Shown here one piece after another: positions 5,908 through 6,332 of a stretch of 6,332 bases of DNA. Under the pieces are notes generated by a model that saw nothing but the letters and a program-made list of their open reading frames with translations, made no database searches and had not been told where the DNA came from. Origin of the DNA: Candidatus Phaeomarinibacter sp. (GTDB lineage Bacteria > Pseudomonadota > Alphaproteobacteria > CGMCC-115125). The first letter of the stretch is position 1; the number at the start of each line of letters is the position of its first letter. The stretch is from positions 1-6,332 of the forward strand of contig JANQMQ010000523.1 of assembly GCA_028279995.1 (NCBI GenBank). Reading direction: 5' to 3'. The position numbers and the translations under genes are program-made.

Positions 5908-6332
5908 ATGGCCAGCAATGAACAACGCACAGCAAAAACCCGCGCCGCCCTCATCAAGGCTGCCCGCGCCGAATTTGCCGCCAATGGATTTGCCGACGCT
6001 GCCACCAACGCCATTGTCGCCCGCGCCGGGGCCACCCGCGGCGCCATGTATCACCACTTCAAGGACAAGCTGGCCCTGTTTGATGCCGTCGTGGAAGCAG
6101 AAGACGCCCGCCTGGCAGGCCTGATAGACGGTGCGACGGTTGATATGCCTGATGCCTACAAGGCACTGCTGCACGGCATCGGCATTTACCTGGACACAGC
6201 CGCCACCCCGGCCACCCGCCGCATCCTCATGCTCGATGGCCCATCTGCTCTGGGCTGGAAACGCTGGCGCGAAATCCAGTCACACAATTCGCTGCGCACC
6301 CTGCGTGACGGTCTGGAAGCTGCACAGGCGCA
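5908..6332 (+). CDS. TetR/AcrR-family transcriptional regulator, 3' end cut by window
   Basis: The frame is open from ATG 5908 to the window end, giving 141 complete codons; the gene continues outside. GAGGA at 5894-5898 is 9 nt upstream. The N-terminal TetR DNA-binding domain is clear: helix 1 RAALIKAARAEFAANGF (12-28), then the helix-turn-helix TNAIVARAGATRGAMYHHFK (33-52) with the family hallmark YHHFKDKLALF (49-59). The ligand-binding domain begins afterwards and includes RRILMLDGPSALGWKRWREI (104-123), a pattern I associate with a common TetR C-terminal domain type. It probably represses its own gene and the divergent VOC gene through the twin palindromes at 5817-5839 and 5849-5871 and is released by an unknown ligand. 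DNA-binding family is certain, effector unknown. Genes further downstream, which it might also control, are not visible. Confidence 0.93.
   Translation, partial: MASNEQRTAKTRAALIKAARAEFAANGFADAATNAIVARAGATRGAMYHHFKDKLALFDAVVEAEDARLAGLIDGATVDMPDAYKALLHGIGIYLDTAATPATRRILMLDGPSALGWKRWREIQSHNSLRTLRDGLEAAQA

Noticed and set aside
5879..6124. Open plus-strand frame overlapping the TetR start
   Set aside because: Pro/Ala-rich out-of-frame translation; the frame from 5908 encodes an unmistakable TetR DNA-binding domain.

Overview
The window is compact, GC-rich bacterial DNA that reads like an alphaproteobacterium. The clues are an IalB-like protein tail placed directly before rlmN, an RlmN with a variable N-terminal lead-in and an insert before its GMGEP motif, a tryptophan-halogenase homologue of the kind common in alphaproteobacteria, and a DUF3422 protein. 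I cannot name the genus. No rRNA, tRNA, CRISPR array, insertion sequence or origin was seen.

Layout: (1) 1-68 is the 3' end of a plus-strand gene, probably of the invasion-associated locus B family. It is followed after 7 nt by rlmN (76-1296), the radical-SAM methyltransferase of 23S rRNA A2503 and tRNA A37. (2) 1297-1383 is a short intergenic stretch with a weak candidate promoter and a perfect 16-bp palindrome (1339-1354). (3) 1384-5269 is a tightly packed plus-strand run: a flavin-dependent halogenase (1384-3096), a seven-helix membrane protein of unrecognised family (3124-3807), a possible 34-residue Arg-rich small ORF (3824-3928) and a DUF3422 protein with two C-terminal membrane helices (3932-5269). 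The gaps are 27, 16 and 3 nt, so this is probably one transcript. (4) 5270-5347 separates convergent genes and holds a 10-bp inverted repeat. (5) 5348-5782 (minus) encodes a small VOC/glyoxalase-fold protein. It is divergent from a TetR-family regulator (5908 to the window end, truncated by the edge). Between them lie two almost identical 21-bp palindromes, one in the -35/-10 spacer of the best candidate VOC promoter and one over its predicted start point.

Working model: rlmN is housekeeping. The halogenase run may be a small accessory pathway of unknown substrate, linked to two membrane proteins. The TetR/VOC pair looks like a self-contained ligand-responsive module in which the TetR protein represses itself and the VOC gene through the twin operators. 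The least explained parts are the halogenase / membrane protein / small ORF / DUF3422 cluster and the palindrome ahead of it.
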